Position numbers and translations under genes: made by a program
In this document: piece after piece, positions 8,206-15,433 of the stretch
Layout: each line of letters begins with the position of its first letter
Position numbering within the stretch: the stretch's first letter is position 1
NCBI RefSeq assembly: GCF_036885605.1
Contig: NZ_CP142523.1
Location: 3,162,001 to 3,226,000 of the forward strand
Direction of reading: 5' to 3'
DNA length: 64,000 nucleotides
Origin: Janthinobacterium sp. TB1-E2
GTDB lineage: Bacteria > Pseudomonadota > Gammaproteobacteria > Burkholderiales > Burkholderiaceae_D
Notes under the pieces: model-generated
Seen by the model: the letters and a program-made list of their open reading frames with translations, nothing else
Told to the model about the DNA's origin: nothing
Database searches by the model: none

Positions 8206-9552
8206 TTAACAGATTGCCGCTTCGGCAATGACGGGGACTGCCGCATTGCGGTTGCAGGCGCGCGCATATTGCGCCAGCAAGCTGCCGATCTTGTGCTCGA
8301 TCAGGGCCGGCGCCTGTGCCGGCAAACTGCCCTGCACCACGGCCAGATACTGTTCCGGCAAATGCTGGCTCAGGAGCGGCAGCGGAATGGCCACCGTGTC
8401 CAGGTTGGCCAGCAGCTTGGCGACGGCGGCCGCCACTTCCGGCTCGCCCCAGTAATAGCGGCAACGGTCGCTCAAGCCGTAGCGGCGCATCAGGCGCTGC
8501 TCGTCCGGCGTGCCCAGGTAATGCTTGATCCAGTTCTTCGGCTTGGCCACCATCACGTCGTCGAGCACCTGCATCAGCTGCGAGGTGGCGTGCGCCGGCA
8601 GCAGTTCTTCCTCGATCTGGCACAGCGCGAACAGCGCCTCGCGCAGCGCGAAGGTGGCGGCCGGGCCCACTTTCAGGATGGCGAAATGGTCGCGCACCAT
8701 GGCGTGCAGCGCCGTTTCGCGCTGGTAGTCGGTGGAGTGGGCTTCGAACACGAGGCCGGGCTGCTCGGCGACAAAGGCCGACAGTTCTGTGGCGGCATCG
8801 GCATCGTAGTGCTGGATGCTGCTCTGGTCGAAATCAACGCCAGGCTGCACCACCATGGCGATGACGCGGCGCCAGGCGCCATGCAATTCCTTGTCGAGGA
8901 AGGCGCGGCGGTGCACGTCGAGCGTACGGCGCGCCGCTTGCGGGCTGGTGACGGCGCCGGCTTGTGCCAGCGATGCTTCGCCGCCGGGAACCGGTACTTC
9001 CGTACCGATCACGTAGACGGGCGGCGCGAAGCCGGCGGCCGCCGCCGCTTCCTCGGCGACGATGCACAGGCGCGCCGAACGGGCGGCCACTGTTTCATCG
9101 TCGAGCTGCAAGGGATCGTCGGCACAGCGCATGCTGCAATCGAGGTGGATCTTATGGAAGCCGGCCGACGCATACGCGGCGATCAGGGTTTCGGCGTGGT
9201 TCATCGCGGTGGCCGCATCGAGGTGCTGCCAGGCGTTCGGCCCCAGATGATCGCCGCCCAGCACGAGGCGGCTGGCGGGGAAACCCTGTTCACGGGCCAG
9301 TGCCAGCATGGTGTCGCGGAAAACGGCCGGCGTCATGCCCGTGTAGCCGCCGAACTGGTCGACCTGGTTCGACGTCGCCTCGACCAGCAGCACCGTGTCG
9401 TACTCGCTGGCCACGCGCATGGCGGCGCGCAGCACGCTCGGGTGGCTGCAGCAGACGGCGTACAGTCCCACGCGCTCGCCGCGGCGGTGCGCCTTGATCA
9501 CTTGCTGGATCGGGGACAGGGTAAAAGTCGGGTTTTCCGCTTGCTTCATCAT
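8206..9552 (-). CDS. agaZ: AgaZ/GatZ/KbaZ-family tagatose pathway protein
   Basis: A 448-residue protein of the GatZ/KbaZ/AgaZ family. It has family stretches such as SNQVDQFGGYTGMTP near residue 60, GGDHLGPNAW near residue 100, KIHLDCSMRC near 135, and EAHSTDYQ with HFAILKVGPAATFALREA in the C-terminal half. The family was first described as the accessory subunit of class II tagatose-1,6-bisphosphate aldolases, and has also been proposed to phosphorylate tagatose-6-phosphate; the sequence does not settle which. No gatY/kbaY catalytic aldolase is in this window. Two tandem ATGs (9552 and 9549) follow the stop of the kinase gene after 2 bp, so translation is coupled. Confidence 0.88.
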   Translation of the reverse strand: MMKQAENPTFTLSPIQQVIKAHRRGERVGLYAVCCSHPSVLRAAMRVASEYDTVLLVEATSNQVDQFGGYTGMTPAVFRDTMLALAREQGFPASRLVLGGDHLGPNAWQHLDAATAMNHAETLIAAYASAGFHKIHLDCSMRCADDPLQLDDETVAARSARLCIVAEEAAAAAGFAPPVYVIGTEVPVPGGEASLAQAGAVTSPQAARRTLDVHRRAFLDKELHGAWRRVIAMVVQPGVDFDQSSIQHYDADAATELSAFVAEQPGLVFEAHSTDYQRETALHAMVRDHFAILKVGPAATFALREALFALCQIEEELLPAHATSQLMQVLDDVMVAKPKNWIKHYLGTPDEQRLMRRYGLSDRCRYYWGEPEVAAAVAKLLANLDTVAIPLPLLSQHLPEQYLAVVQGSLPAQAPALIEHKIGSLLAQYARACNRNAAVPVIAEAAIC

Positions 9553-9554
9553 GT

Positions 9555-10502
9555 TTACGCCTTTGTATGTTGTCGTATCAAAAGGGCCGCGCCGCGTGCG
9601 CCGCCGGCGTCGCCAAAGCGGGGCGGCAGAATCGGCGGCACGTGCACGCCGGGGAACAGATGGCGTTTCACGGCGGCCGGCAGCTTGTCGTACAGGTGCG
9701 GCAGTTTGGACAGGCCGCCGCCAAGCACGATGACGTGCGGGTCGTAGGCCAGCACGAGGCCGGCCAGCGCGTGGCCCAGTACGTCGAGGTGCACGGCCAC
9801 CGTGCGCTGGGCCACGGCGTCGCCCATGTTGGCGCGGGCTACGATGGCCAGAGGCTCGGCGCCGTCGCCGCCAAAGTGCATATGGAGTTTGCGCATGGCG
9901 GGGCCGGAGACGTAGCGTTCCAGGCAGCCCGTCTTGCCGCACGGGCAGTCGTAACCGGCCAGGCCGTGCTGCGCCAGCAGGGTGGCGGGCAGGCTCCAGT
10001 GACCCCATTCGCCGGCCACGCCGTTAAAGCCGCGCAGCAGCTGGCCGCCCACGCAATAGCCGCCGCCGGCGCCCGTGCCGAGGATGGCGCCGAACATGCT
10101 GGCGGCGTTGTCGGCCGCGCCGCCTTGCGCTTCCGACAGGGCGAAGCACTGGCAATCGTTGCCGATGCCGACAGGGCGCTGCAAGGCTTGCTGCAGGGTT
10201 TGCGCCACGAGGCGGCCGTTCAGAGCCGGCACGTTGGAGCTGAGCTGGCGGCCGCTGGCGCTGTCGATCACGCCGGGCAAGCCGATGCCGACGGGTGCCG
10301 TCGTGCCCAGCACCGCGTCGCCGTGCGCCACGAGGTCGACGATGGCTTGCACGAAGGCGGCAAAATCGTCGCCCGGCGTGGCGACCCGTTCGCGGAACAC
10401 TTCCGTCAGCGCGCCATCGCAGTCGGCAAACGCCACCAGCTCCATCTTGCTGCCGCCGATGTCGATGCCGTGGTAGCCGGCTGTGTGATTAGAATTGGTC
10501 AT
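9555..10502 (-). CDS. ROK-family N-acetylhexosamine kinase (AgaK-like)
   Basis: A 315-residue cytoplasmic sugar kinase of the ROK family. The phosphate-binding loop GIDIGGSKMEL begins at residue 12. A central GIGNDCQCFALSEA segment carries the catalytic-region Asp, and CPCGKTGCLE at about 184-193 is the ROK zinc motif. In this operon it would make GalNAc-6-phosphate from GalNAc and ATP, the substrate of AgaA. ROK kinases include GlcNAc, ManNAc and fructose kinases, so the substrate is assigned by context. The first 14 bp overlap the end of agaS. An alternative ATG lies two codons earlier (10508). No ribosome-binding site is evident, which is consistent with translational coupling. Confidence 0.85.
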   Translation of the reverse strand: MTNSNHTAGYHGIDIGGSKMELVAFADCDGALTEVFRERVATPGDDFAAFVQAIVDLVAHGDAVLGTTAPVGIGLPGVIDSASGRQLSSNVPALNGRLVAQTLQQALQRPVGIGNDCQCFALSEAQGGAADNAASMFGAILGTGAGGGYCVGGQLLRGFNGVAGEWGHWSLPATLLAQHGLAGYDCPCGKTGCLERYVSGPAMRKLHMHFGGDGAEPLAIVARANMGDAVAQRTVAVHLDVLGHALAGLVLAYDPHVIVLGGGLSKLPHLYDKLPAAVKRHLFPGVHVPPILPPRFGDAGGARGAALLIRQHTKA

Positions 10503-11637
10503 GGCCATAGATGGTGACGCCTTGCACGACACGGTTGACGATGCCGCCGGCGAATGGATTGTCGGGGCGCAGTTGCAGTAGTGCGGACTGGTGCAGCGCA
10601 TATTGCTGCGCCATCAGCAGCCACAGCGGGGCCAGCCAGGCGTCGGGCCAGGCCGGCGCATCGGCCGACAAGGTGGCAGATAAGTCGCCGCCGATGCCCA
10701 CCGTCAGGCAGCGCTGCGCCACGCTGTCGCGCTGCAGTTCTTTCAATAGGTCGTCTTCGTACTGGCGCGCCAGCGGCTTGCTGCTGCGCAGCAGGATCAC
10801 CAGCGACTCCGTGGTGACGGCCGATTTCGGGCCGTGGCGGAAACCCAGCGGCGTATTCGCCATCGCCATCACTCTGCCGCCCGTCAATTCCAGGATTTTC
10901 AATGCGGCTTCCTTGGCCAGCGCTTCCAGCGGGCCGCTGCCCAGGTAGACGACGCGCTGTACGGGTGTCGAACCCAGGTCCGCCACAGGGGCCGACCAGT
11001 CGCGCAAGGCGTGTCCACCCAGCTGCGCCAGGGTGTCCAGGCGAGACAGATCCGTGTCCTTGCCCAGTACGGACAGGGCGGCCAGCAGCATGCTGCTGAA
11101 ACTGCTGGTCATGGCGAAGCCGCGGTCGCAGCTGCCTTCCGGCATCAGCAGATTATAGGTATTGCTGTCGTTTGCGCCCTGGCGCGCCAGCTTGCCGTCC
11201 GCATTGCAGGTGATGTTCAGAAAGCGCGCGCCGGGCACGACCTGGCGCAGCAGCTCCACGGCCGCCAGGCTTTCCGGGCTGTCGCCGCTGCGGGCAAACG
11301 AGACGAGCAGGGTGGGCGCGTCCGCTTCCAGGTATAGCTCATGGTGCGTCAGCAAAGTCGTGGTGGCGATGGCGCGGATCTGCGCGGGCCAGGCCGCATT
11401 CAGGGTATCGACGACGATTTCGCCCACATAGGCCGAGCTGCCGGCGCCCGTCAGGATGACGCGTTGTTGTGGGTTCGACAGCGCGTCGCCGAGGAAGGCG
11501 GCCAGTGTCGCTTGCTCCTTGCGCAAGATGCCGGCCAGCGCGCGCCAGATGGCTGGCTGGTGGGCGATTTCCTCGGCCGTGTGCAGGCCGCCGATGTCGC
11601 GCCAGGTTTGAATGTCACGCTGAAGAAGGGTAGTCAT
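10489..11637 (-). CDS. agaS: Galactosamine-6-phosphate deaminase/isomerase (AgaS)
   Basis: A 382-residue protein with two SIS (sugar isomerase) domains, close to the ~384 residues of E. coli AgaS. SIS domain 1 carries VILTGAGSSAYVGEIV near residue 60 and LLVSFARSGDSPES near 110; SIS domain 2 begins around residue 220 with VVYLGSGPLEALAKEAALK. The N-terminal HTAEEIAHQPAIWR matches the lead-in helix of the AgaS group. AgaS converts galactosamine-6-phosphate to tagatose-6-phosphate plus ammonia. It is the first gene of the operon, 30 bp behind a good minus-strand promoter that overlaps operator repeats. There is no convincing Shine-Dalgarno sequence before the ATG at 11637. Confidence 0.88.
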   Translation of the reverse strand: MTTLLQRDIQTWRDIGGLHTAEEIAHQPAIWRALAGILRKEQATLAAFLGDALSNPQQRVILTGAGSSAYVGEIVVDTLNAAWPAQIRAIATTTLLTHHELYLEADAPTLLVSFARSGDSPESLAAVELLRQVVPGARFLNITCNADGKLARQGANDSNTYNLLMPEGSCDRGFAMTSSFSSMLLAALSVLGKDTDLSRLDTLAQLGGHALRDWSAPVADLGSTPVQRVVYLGSGPLEALAKEAALKILELTGGRVMAMANTPLGFRHGPKSAVTTESLVILLRSSKPLARQYEDDLLKELQRDSVAQRCLTVGIGGDLSATLSADAPAWPDAWLAPLWLLMAQQYALHQSALLQLRPDNPFAGGIVNRVVQGVTIYGHDQF

Positions 11638-11666
11638 GAGAGGTCAGTAAAGTGTTTGTTGGAGAA

Positions 11667-11695
11667 AGCATAAATACTAAATTTCGAAAAGTCAA
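11667..11695 (-). promoter_or_regulatory. Promoter of the agaS operon
   Basis: On the minus strand, a -35 box TTGACT (11695-11690) is separated by 17 bp from a -10 box TATGCT (11672-11667). The -35 box lies inside the cluster of CGAAA/TTTCG repeats at 11682-11721, so a repressor bound there would block RNA polymerase. The predicted transcript starts near 11660, giving a leader of about 23 nt before agaS. Confidence 0.75.
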
Positions 11696-11721
11696 ATACG
11701 AAAGTAAAACGAAAGTAAATA
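11682..11721. promoter_or_regulatory. Operator cluster 1 (AgaR-type TTTCG repeats)
   Basis: Within 40 bp there are three CGAAA units (starting at 11685, 11699 and 11710), read as TTTCG on the other strand. Direct TTTCG repeats are the core of known AgaR operators in enteric bacteria. The cluster covers the agaS -35 box. All three unit positions recur exactly 6,763 bp away in front of the second TonB receptor, the third unit there only as AACG. Assignment to AgaR is inferred. Confidence 0.7.
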
Positions 11722-11817
11722 GTTGGGCGACTTGCGAAATAATGTCGTTTAAACGGCCAGGAAGCATGCTGCGGTGCAGCGCAAAAGCTAGTGGCGGCGC
11801 GGTATGTCGCGGAAATG

Positions 11818-11833
11818 CCACGATAACGAAAGT
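11818..11833. promoter_or_regulatory. Operator 2, conserved 16-mer
   Basis: The 16-mer CCACGATAACGAAAGT is repeated without change at 18581-18596. It contains one CGAAAG unit and ends 88 bp before the -35 box of the GH31 gene. Sequence on either side has diverged between the two copies, so this 16-mer has been conserved as a functional site, probably for AgaR. Confidence 0.7.
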
Positions 11834-11893
11834 ATGTTTTGTGACATTTTGGTGAAACGTAAGAAAAATGGGCCAATTCTGGGCATTTTATTA

Positions 11894-11950
11894 ATAAATT
11901 GCCGCTTTAACTTTCTTTTGATTGACGATGTTTATTTTTCTTCTTAAAGT
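11894..11950 (+). promoter_or_regulatory. Promoter and proximal operator of the GH31 gene
   Basis: A -35 box TTGACG (11922-11927), a 17-bp spacer and a -10 box TAAAGT (11945-11950) predict a transcript from about 11957, with a 28-nt leader before the ATG at 11985. AACTTTCTTTT just upstream of the -35 box, and further TTTTTCTT runs in the spacer, resemble the TTTC repeats of AgaR operators. Of these 57 bp, 50 are identical to 18657-18713. Confidence 0.75.
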
Positions 11951-11984
11951 ATTTCCATCACTTCGATTTTCTGAAAGCCGCCTG

Positions 11985-14900
11985 ATGAAACCTCTCCCGC
12001 TTCCCCGCCGCGCCCTTGCCGCCTGTGTCCTGGCCGCCCTTGCCACTCTGGCCGGACCCGGCCTGCAGGCCGCGCCTATCGGTAATCTGGCCAGCTTGAG
12101 TGCCGTGCATGCGGCCGACGTGGCCAAGGGCGAGGCGCTGGGCTGGGATGTGCGCAGCGACACGGGCATGCAACTGCGTATCAGCCTGCCGCAGGTGGAC
12201 GTGCTGCGCATCCAGGCGTGCGGCAAGGCCGGCTTGACGGGGCCTGGCGACAAGGCCGCGCCCATCGTCGTGGGCCAGCCTGCCGCGCAGGTGGCGTACC
12301 AGATCAAGGAACAGCCCGACCATATCCTGATCAGTACCGAAGCCCTGAGCCTGCGCATCGACCGCAAACCGCTGCGCTTTACCCTTTTCCGCAACGGTGA
12401 TGCGGTGCCGCTGTGGCGCGAGGTGCAACCGCTGTCGCTCGACGACAAGCAGGGCGTGCAGGTGCTTTCGAGCCTGCCGGGCGAGCGTTACTTTGGCGGC
12501 GGCCAGCAAAATGGCCGCTTCGAATTCAAGGGCAAGCAGGTGCCCGTGTCGTATTCGGGCGGCTGGGAAGAGGGCGACCGGCCAAATCCCGCGCCATTTC
12601 TCATGAGTTCACGCGGCTGGGGCATGCTGCGCAATACCTGGTCCGACGGGAATTACGACTTGCGCGACAAGGAGCAGATCTCGCTGCAGCACGCGGAAGG
12701 GCGCTTCGATGCGTATTTCTTCGTCGGTAAGGACTTGCGCGACGTCGTCGCCCGCTACACGGACTTGACGGGCCGCGCGCGCATGCTGCCCCGCTGGGCG
12801 CTGGAATACGGCGACGCCGATTGCTACAACGATGGCGATAACGTGAAAAAGCCCGGTTCCGTGCCGAAGAACTGGACGGACGGCCCCACGGGCAAGACGC
12901 CGGACGTGGTGGAAACGGTGGCGCGCCAGTACCGCGAACACGACATGCCGGGCGGCTGGATACTGCCCAACGACGGCTACGGCTGCGGCTACACGAATTT
13001 GCCGGAAACGGTGAAGGGCCTGGCCGGCTACGGCTTCCGTACGGGCCTGTGGACGGAAAACGGCGTCGACAAGATCGCCTGGGAAGTGGGCCAGGCGGGC
13101 AGCCGCGTGCAAAAGCTCGACGTGGCGTGGACGGGCAAGGGCTACCAGTTCGCCATGGATGCGAACAAGTCGGCCTACGACGGCATCCTGAACAACTCCG
13201 ACAGCCGCCCCTTCCTGTGGACGGTGATGGGTTGGGCCGGCATCCAGCGCTACGCTGTGGCGTGGACGGGCGACCAGAGCGCCAGTTGGGACTACATCCG
13301 CTGGCATATCCCGACCCTGATCGGCTCGGGCCTGTCCGGCCAGGCCTATGCGTCCGGCGACGTGGACGCCATCTTTGGCGGCAGCCCGGAAACCTATCTG
13401 CGCGACCTGCAGTGGAAAAGCTTTACGCCCGTCCTGATGGGCATGTCCGGCTGGGCCGCGGCCGAGCGCAAGCACCCGTGGTGGTTCGATGAGCCGTACC
13501 GCGACATCAACCGCCGCTATCTGAAGCTCAAGATGCGCCTCACGCCGTATATGTATACCCTCGTGCGCGAAGCGGAACAATCGGGCGCGCCGCTGGTGCG
13601 CGGTCTGATGTGGGATTATCCGCAAGACCCGGCCGCCTACACGGAAGCGTATAAATACCAGTTCCTGCTGGGCCGCGACGTGCTGGTGGCGCCCGTCTAC
13701 CGCAGCCAGGCCGTCAGCGGCGGCTGGCGCAAGGGCATCCACCTGCCGCAGGGCACGTGGTACGACTACTGGGATGGCCGCCAGGCCACGGCCGACGCCA
13801 AGGGGCGCGACCTCGATCTGCAGGTGACGCTCGATAAACTGCCCGTGTTCGTGCGCGCCGGCGCCATCCTGCCCATGTATCCGGAAATGCTGTACGACGG
13901 CCAGAAGCCGAAGGATCAGCTGACCCTCGATATCTACCCGCACGGCGATTCCGACTACACCCTGTATGAAGACGATGGCAACACGCGCCAGTACCAGGGC
14001 GGCGCCTTCAGCCAGCAAGTCATCCGCATGCGCCAGACGGGCGCCGACGTGCAGGTCGACATCGGCGCCGTCGATGGCCAGTACCAGGGCCAGGAAGCGC
14101 GTCGCGCTTATGCGCTGCGCATGCTGGCCGGCCAGGCGCCGGCCGCCGTGCGCGCCGGCGAACGCCTGATCGCGGCAGCCGCCGGCCGTGCCGCCTACGA
14201 CAAGGCGGCAGAGGGCTGGTATTTTGATGCGGCGGACAGGCAAGGCACCTTGCACGTGAAAGTGGCGGCGCAGGATATCCGCCAGCCTTTGATCCTGCAG
14301 GTCGCCGGCGCGCTGGCCGTGGCACGCACGGATGCCGACTTCCCGGCGGCGCCCGTGCCGGGCCGCGCCTTGCCGGCCGACGCCATGCAGGTGGTGGCGC
14401 GTCCTGCGGAAGAAAGCGGCTATCCGCTGGAAAACGCCTTCGATGGCAAGCCGGAGACGTGGTTCCGCACCGTGCGCAGCCCGTCCGTGAAAAGCGGACC
14501 GCATGAATGGGTGATCGGCTTTACGGAACGGCGCCTGGTGGACGGCGTCGAACTGGCGCCGCGCAACGACCAGCACTGGAAGCATGGCCAGGTGCGCGAC
14601 TATGAAATCTACATCGGCGACAACAACGGCGAGTGGGGCGCGCCGCTGCAGCGGGGCACCTTGAAGCTGCAGGAAGGCCCGCAGACGATCAACTTCCCCG
14701 CCACGGCCGGGCGCTTGCTGCGCTTTCGCGTCATGAGCACGCAAAATCCGGAAGGCGATGGCGCGGCGTCCCTGGACCCGATGGTAACGGCGGCGCAAGC
14801 GGGTCCGGTGGCGCGCGCGTTCGACGCGGCGCTGGCGACCGACGTGGCGCCCGTCACCTTGTCCGCATTCCGCGTGCTCGAACACAGAGTGGCCGAAGGC

Positions 14901-15335
14901 GAGGAAGTGCAGCGCTACCTGTCGGACCTGGCGTTGCCGAAGACTATCGCGAAAGACCGGCCAGCCGGCAAGGCGGCCGAGATGCGCATGAACGGGCTGT
15001 GGTTCCGCAAGGGCCTCGGCGTGGGACCAGCCAGCCGCATCGACTTGCAGCTGGCGGGCAACTGGAATCTGCTGCGCGCCGACCTGGGCGTGGACGATAG
15101 CTGCCGCAGCGCGGGCGGCTTGCAATTCCAGGTATGGAGCGGTGAGCGGCTGCTGTACGACAGCGGCCTGGTCACGGCTCCCGGGGTGGTCAAACCCGAA
15201 ATCGACGTGCGCGGCCTGAGCCAGCTCAGTTTGCGCACCCTGGGCGCGCGCGGCGCCCACCCGGCCCAGGTCTGCGGCAACTGGGCCAATGCCGTACTCA
15301 CCGGCACGGAAGGCGCGACAGTCAAGCCGCGCTAA
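11985..15335 (+). CDS. Secreted GH31 glycosidase with CBM32-like and NPCBM-like domains, probable alpha-N-acetylgalactosaminidase
   Basis: A 1,116-residue exported glycoside hydrolase. Residues 1-29 form a Sec signal peptide ending LQA. A beta-sandwich N-domain (about 30-265) precedes the GH31 catalytic barrel (about 270-600) and beta domains. KLDVAWTG carries Asp379, the likely nucleophile, and WTGDQ carries Asp430, the likely acid/base. The WTGDQ-SASWDYIRWHIPT pattern, in place of the usual WxDMNE nucleophile context, resembles the GH31 branch reported to include alpha-N-acetylgalactosaminidases. Residues 802-920 look like an F5/8 type C (CBM32) module and 958-1112 like an NPCBM module; both often bind galactose or GalNAc. 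Together with the adjacent aga operon this supports cleavage of alpha-GalNAc from glycans, though alpha-glucosidase or alpha-galactosidase activity is not excluded. The start 63 bp inside the open frame was chosen for its signal peptide and because the upstream part overlaps the promoter. Confidence 0.85.
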   Translation: MKPLPLPRRALAACVLAALATLAGPGLQAAPIGNLASLSAVHAADVAKGEALGWDVRSDTGMQLRISLPQVDVLRIQACGKAGLTGPGDKAAPIVVGQPAAQVAYQIKEQPDHILISTEALSLRIDRKPLRFTLFRNGDAVPLWREVQPLSLDDKQGVQVLSSLPGERYFGGGQQNGRFEFKGKQVPVSYSGGWEEGDRPNPAPFLMSSRGWGMLRNTWSDGNYDLRDKEQISLQHAEGRFDAYFFVGKDLRDVVARYTDLTGRARMLPRWALEYGDADCYNDGDNVKKPGSVPKNWTDGPTGKTPDVVETVARQYREHDMPGGWILPNDGYGCGYTNLPETVKGLAGYGFRTGLWTENGVDKIAWEVGQAGSRVQKLDVAWTGKGYQFAMDANKSAYDGILNNSDSRPFLWTVMGWAGIQRYAVAWTGDQSASWDYIRWHIPTLIGSGLSGQAYASGDVDAIFGGSPETYLRDLQWKSFTPVLMGMSGWAAAERKHPWWFDEPYRDINRRYLKLKMRLTPYMYTLVREAEQSGAPLVRGLMWDYPQDPAAYTEAYKYQFLLGRDVLVAPVYRSQAVSGGWRKGIHLPQGTWYDYWDGRQATADAKGRDLDLQVTLDKLPVFVRAGAILPMYPEMLYDGQKPKDQLTLDIYPHGDSDYTLYEDDGNTRQYQGGAFSQQVIRMRQTGADVQVDIGAVDGQYQGQEARRAYALRMLAGQAPAAVRAGERLIAAAAGRAAYDKAAEGWYFDAADRQGTLHVKVAAQDIRQPLILQVAGALAVARTDADFPAAPVPGRALPADAMQVVARPAEESGYPLENAFDGKPETWFRTVRSPSVKSGPHEWVIGFTERRLVDGVELAPRNDQHWKHGQVRDYEIYIGDNNGEWGAPLQRGTLKLQEGPQTINFPATAGRLLRFRVMSTQNPEGDGAASLDPMVTAAQAGPVARAFDAALATDVAPVTLSAFRVLEHRVAEGEEVQRYLSDLALPKTIAKDRPAGKAAEMRMNGLWFRKGLGVGPASRIDLQLAGNWNLLRADLGVDDSCRSAGGLQFQVWSGERLLYDSGLVTAPGVVKPEIDVRGLSQLSLRTLGARGAHPAQVCGNWANAVLTGTEGATVKPR

Positions 15336-15357
15336 CTGCTTCAATCATTTCACTAAA

Positions 15358-15390
15358 AAGAGCCCCTCTTCGGACCGGGGAGGGGCTCTT
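15358..15390. terminator. Stem-loop between GH31 and TonB-receptor genes
   Basis: An 11-bp perfect stem, AAGAGCCCCTC (15358-15368) and GAGGGGCTCTT (15380-15390), lies 22 bp after the GH31 stop. The flanking A run (15355-15359) would be a T run only for minus-strand transcription. On the plus strand it may be a weak terminator or an mRNA 3'-end stem that tunes the receptor gene relative to the glycosidase. No separate promoter is evident before the receptor gene. Confidence 0.6.
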
Positions 15391-15433
15391 GCAACCTGAC
15401 GAAAACAAATCACTTATAAAAAGGGAGTTGAGT

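Noticed and set aside
12609-15344. Minus-strand open frame of 911 codons opposite the GH31 gene
   Set aside because: Composition-driven shadow; the plus strand has a signal peptide and complete glycosidase domains.
15358-15390. Strong rho-independent terminator between GH31 and receptor 1
   Set aside because: The stem is strong but the T run is on the wrong strand for plus-strand transcription, so it was kept only as a stem-loop with uncertain function.
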